From positions 2,536,001 to 2,600,000 of the forward strand of contig JAGFBZ010000814.1 of the NCBI GenBank assembly GCA_018398805.1: a stretch of 64,000 bases of DNA, written 5' to 3'. The DNA comes from Hirundichthys speculiger. Its lineage: Eukaryota; Chordata; Actinopteri; Beloniformes; Exocoetidae. The notes beneath the pieces are model-generated. The model did not search any database, was not told where the DNA came from, and was given only the letters and a program-made list of their open reading frames with translations. Position numbers and translations under genes: made by a program. Shown here one piece after another: positions 61,121 to 64,000 of the stretch (within the stretch, counting starts at the first letter, position 1; each line of letters begins with the position of its first letter).

Positions 61121-61929
61121 TAATTAAATTCAGTTCAATTCAATTTTATTTGTATAGTGTCTGTTACAATGCCAACTGTCTCTTGATGCTTTACAGAGAC
61201 CTAGAGCATGACCCCTGAGCAAATATCATTAACTAAAATTATAATATTAAATCCAAATCAAGGATAATGGCAGGTAAAAAACTCCCACAGTGGGAGAAAA
61301 AAACCCTTTAAGCCAAACAGTGGCAAGGAAAAACTCCACTTTAAGAGAAAGAAACCTTGAGCAGGACCTGGCTCATATGGGGGGACCTTCCTGCCGAAGG
61401 CCAGCCGGGTAAAGAAAGAAAAAGAGAGGGGAGACAGGAAAGAGAGAGCATGTAGGACAGAGAGAGGAGAGCACACAAATGACTGAATGAAATGGCTACA
61501 TAAACAGATGCAGGTAGCAGCACTGAGGTGAGATGGTCAGAGGACTAGGTCGCTGGTCACGACGCCAGCCGGCACCCCGAACACATCTACACACACAGGT
61601 GGAGTTAAAGGCTGGGATGGACAGAGGATGGAACTGCAAGTCAGCATGCAAAACAGCACAACAAACTACAGGAAAGAAAATGGAGCACAGTTACAGTAAC
61701 AAGGTGCTCCTAATTAACTATGGATTGAGCTAGAGGAGGAAGAAGGGAGGAGGGAAGGGAAGGAAAGGGAGAAGAGCGGTGGAGACACCACTCGGCAGAT
61801 TATGTTGGCGTCCCCCTGCAGCGTAGGCTTATAGCAGCATAGATATGACGAGGCTGTGATTAAGACGAGCCTACTGTAGTCTTAGCTCCTATAACTATAG
61901 CTATAACTAATAGCCCTAACACACTACTG

Positions 61930-62343
61930 TTAGGCTTTACTAAACAGAAATGTTTTCAATTTAGCTTTAAAGATGGAGGTGGTGTCAGCCTCCTTAACCC
62001 AAATTGTTAGCTGGTTCCATAATAAAGGTGCCTGGTAGCAAAAGGCCCGTCCTCCAAATCTACTTTTAGATATTCTAGGAACAACGAGTAATCCTGCACT
62101 CTGGGAGCCGAGAACTCTATTAAGAGCATAGTGTGCTATCAGTTCTTGTAAATAACAAGGAGCTAAGCCATTAAGGGCCTTATATGTGAGAAGCATCATT
62201 TTAAACTCAATTCGAAATTTTACGGGAAGCCAATTGAGGGAGGCTAACATGGAAGAGACGTAATCTCGCTTATGAATTCCTGTTAGCACCCTCGCTGCTG
62301 CATTCTGGATCAGTTGGAAGCTATTCAGCGAGTTTTTAGACAT
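61930..62343 (-). pseudogene. LINE ORF2 C-terminal part
   Basis: An open frame of 137 codons with LIQNAAARVLTGIHKRDYVS, LNWLPVKFRIEFKMMLLTYK, ALNGLAPCYLQELI and FGGRAFCYQAPLLWNQL, the characteristic C-terminal region of fish L2/CR1-type ORF2. It is separated by frame breaks from the upstream reverse transcriptase frame. Confidence 0.88.
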
Positions 62344-62482
62344 CCTGCTAACAATGCATTACAATAATCCAGTCTAGAACTGACAAACCTGCTGAATAAT
62401 TTTTCAGCATCACCCTGGGAGAGGATGCTCCTAATCTTGGTGATATTTCTGAGATGAAAAAATGGCTGTCTCGCAAACCTGA

Positions 62483-63187
62483 TTAATAAATGAAATGAAA
62501 TGAAAAATACTTTATTAATATGCTGCTGAAATGAAAGTTTATACCATGGTTCTGGATAATTGTTCCCAAGGGCAGCATGTATAAAGTGAAAAGGATTGGT
62601 CCCAGCACTGAACCCTGTGGGACGCCATAGCAGACCCTAGTTCGTGTAGGAGAAACGTCATTAACATGGACGAACTGGAACCTGTCGGATAAGTATGACT
62701 TAAACCAGCCTAATGCTGTCCCTTTAATTCCAACAGTGTGCTCTAATCTATGCAGCAAAAGGCCGTGATCAACGGTATCAAAAGCAGCACTGAGGTCCAG
62801 TAGAACAAATACAGATACTAATCCATTGTCTGAGGCCATGAGGAGGTCGTTGGTGACTCTAACCAGCACTGTTTCTGTGCTCTGATGTATTCTGAACCCT
62901 GACTGAAAAACTTCAAATAGGTAATTTCTATGCAGGTGTTCTCCTAGCTGGCTTGCAACTACTTTTTCCAGAATTTTAGAGATAAATGAAAGGTTGGATA
63001 TTGGTCTATAGTTTGCCAAAATGTCCAGATCAAGAGATGGTTTCTTAAGCAAAGGTTTTAAACTGCAGAGGTTAATCTGGTCAAAAATTGGTGTACCAAT
63101 AAAGGACATGACATCTTTGAGCAGTCGAATTGGAATGGGATCCAACAGACACGTAGATGGTTTAGCTTTTCTGATAGTTGAGGCCAA
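62483..63187 (-). pseudogene. LINE reverse transcriptase, N-terminal and palm part
   Basis: An open frame of 234 codons with KPSTCLLDPIPIRLLKDV, NYRPISNLSFISKILEKVVA, LDLSAAFDTVDHGLLLHRL (the first catalytic Asp motif) and GVPQGSVLGPILF, typical of L2/CR1-clade reverse transcriptases. It runs into unrelated sequence after NHGINFH, just before the expected Y-A-D-D motif, so the enzyme would be inactive. Confidence 0.88.
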
Positions 63188-63575
63188 CTCAGAGAGGCCT
63201 ACAGAAGAGAAACAGCCCAGTCAAATCAGAACCAAAAGAAATTAGCGAAGCTGCAGGGACGTCCACAGCCGTCGACAGTTGGACTTGGCCGATCTTATCT
63301 CTAATTTTGATTATTTTCCCGCTAAAGAAGCTCATAAAGTCTTCACTACTGAGAGTAGCAGGAATGCATGGCCCAACAGAGTTGTGACTCCTTGTCAGCC
63401 TGGCTACAGTGCTGTACAGAAAACGTGGATTATATTTGTTGTTCTTCTATTTTACTGCCCCTACTAACTTGTAGAAGAACATACTTTGATCAGCTAAAAC
63501 TAAAAGTAAACCACATGTGGCACAAACCCACTACCCTGAGAGTAACACCCAAGTGGCTTAAGGGATGCAGTTAAA

Positions 63576-64000
63576 CATCTTTTAGTTTCCTGTTTATATT
63601 CCTGACCTCAGATCCACCGACACCAGCAGAAGCTTGAAATAGGTGGACAAGCTTTAAAGAATTGGTATTCAACAAACTGTAGGCTAATCATTGCAAAAGA
63701 AGCCTCCACAGTTCATTAACTTTGTGGGGCTATATACATTTGCACACACAAATTTTCTGTTTATTCTTTCACTTTTTTCTGTTTGTCGTATTTTTATATG
63801 ATTCATGTGTTTGTGTTTTATATGTTATTTGTGTGTTAGAGGCAAAATGTTTAATACTCTGAAAGTGCATGCAGTTTTGATTTAATTTTATAGAATGTAT
63901 CCAATAAATTTGTTTTCATTCCATTAAAGCAATCACTGCCTCCTGGGCCCTTTACTGTCTCCACACCTTCTCCCCAGATTATGGTCTTCCAAAAACTGAC
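63576..64000. other. Right end, no feature seen
   Basis: AT-rich sequence after the LINE. I see no gene or repeat family. Confidence 0.5.

Larger units (their letters stand above)
61125..63575 (-). mobile_element. L2/CR1-type LINE, 5'-truncated
   Basis: A non-LTR retrotransposon copy whose 3' end is at low coordinates (tail region 'caattcaattttatttgtat' near 61136, then a 'cccacagtgggagaaaaaaa'-type block). On the minus strand it retains the end of the endonuclease-RT linker (FMSFFSGKIIKIRDKIG near 63330-63280), the reverse transcriptase fingers and palm up to GVPQGSVLGPILFTLYMLPL, and the C-terminal region. The segment 62475-62520, with 'atgaaatgaaatgaaaaata', replaces or interrupts the part that should carry the Y-A-D-D catalytic motif. 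Several frame breaks make it inactive. Confidence 0.85.

Overview
This window is nuclear DNA from a ray-finned (teleost-type) fish. The genes are split into short exons by GT-AG introns, the non-coding DNA is AT-rich, and the interspersed repeats are the kinds typical of fish: a Tc1-like element with IR/DR ends, hAT fragments, an L2/CR1-type LINE, a tRNA-derived SINE and dispersed 'catccatccattttctat'-type repeats. No bacterial, viral, CRISPR or organellar feature was seen.

Layout from left to right: (1) the terminal coding exon of a NAK-family kinase, best called AAK1, + strand, 2010-2855, with its 3' UTR; (2) MED22, + strand, 5606-8081, 4 exons; (3) the C9orf78/TLS1-like gene, - strand, 9372-13744, 9 exons, with a hAT fragment in its last intron; (4) NFU1, + strand, 13898-17864, 8 exons, head-to-head with C9orf78 across only 153 bp; (5) GFPT1, + strand, 19151-33298, 19 exons, with a complete but broken Tc1-like element in intron 14; (6) a repeat-rich intergenic stretch, about 35.1-41.3 kb; (7) ANTXR1, - strand, 41320-60347, 18 exons, convergent with GFPT1; (8) a 5'-truncated LINE, - strand, about 61.1-63.6 kb.

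These genes do not form a pathway. AAK1 acts in clathrin endocytosis, MED22 in Mediator, C9orf78 at the spliceosome, NFU1 in mitochondrial Fe-S delivery, GFPT1 in hexosamine synthesis, and ANTXR1 is a collagen-binding adhesion receptor. The order and relative orientation AAK1-NFU1-GFPT1-ANTXR1 match human 2p13 as I recall it, while MED22 and C9orf78 (both human 9q34) sit between AAK1 and NFU1.

The most useful observation is that four of the six genes (AAK1, MED22, GFPT1, ANTXR1) each carry one single-base frame break in otherwise well-conserved coding sequence, mostly in short G runs. Undoing one base in MED22 and in GFPT1 gives protein lengths equal or nearly equal to the human ones. Assembly indels are the likeliest cause, and they would truncate automatic gene models. 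Other items worth checking are a decayed partial copy of GFPT1 exon 14 in the following intron, several hairpins (one miRNA-precursor-like, in ANTXR1 intron 7), and a hAT-derived element with a near-perfect internal palindrome. I found no convincing novel multi-gene system.
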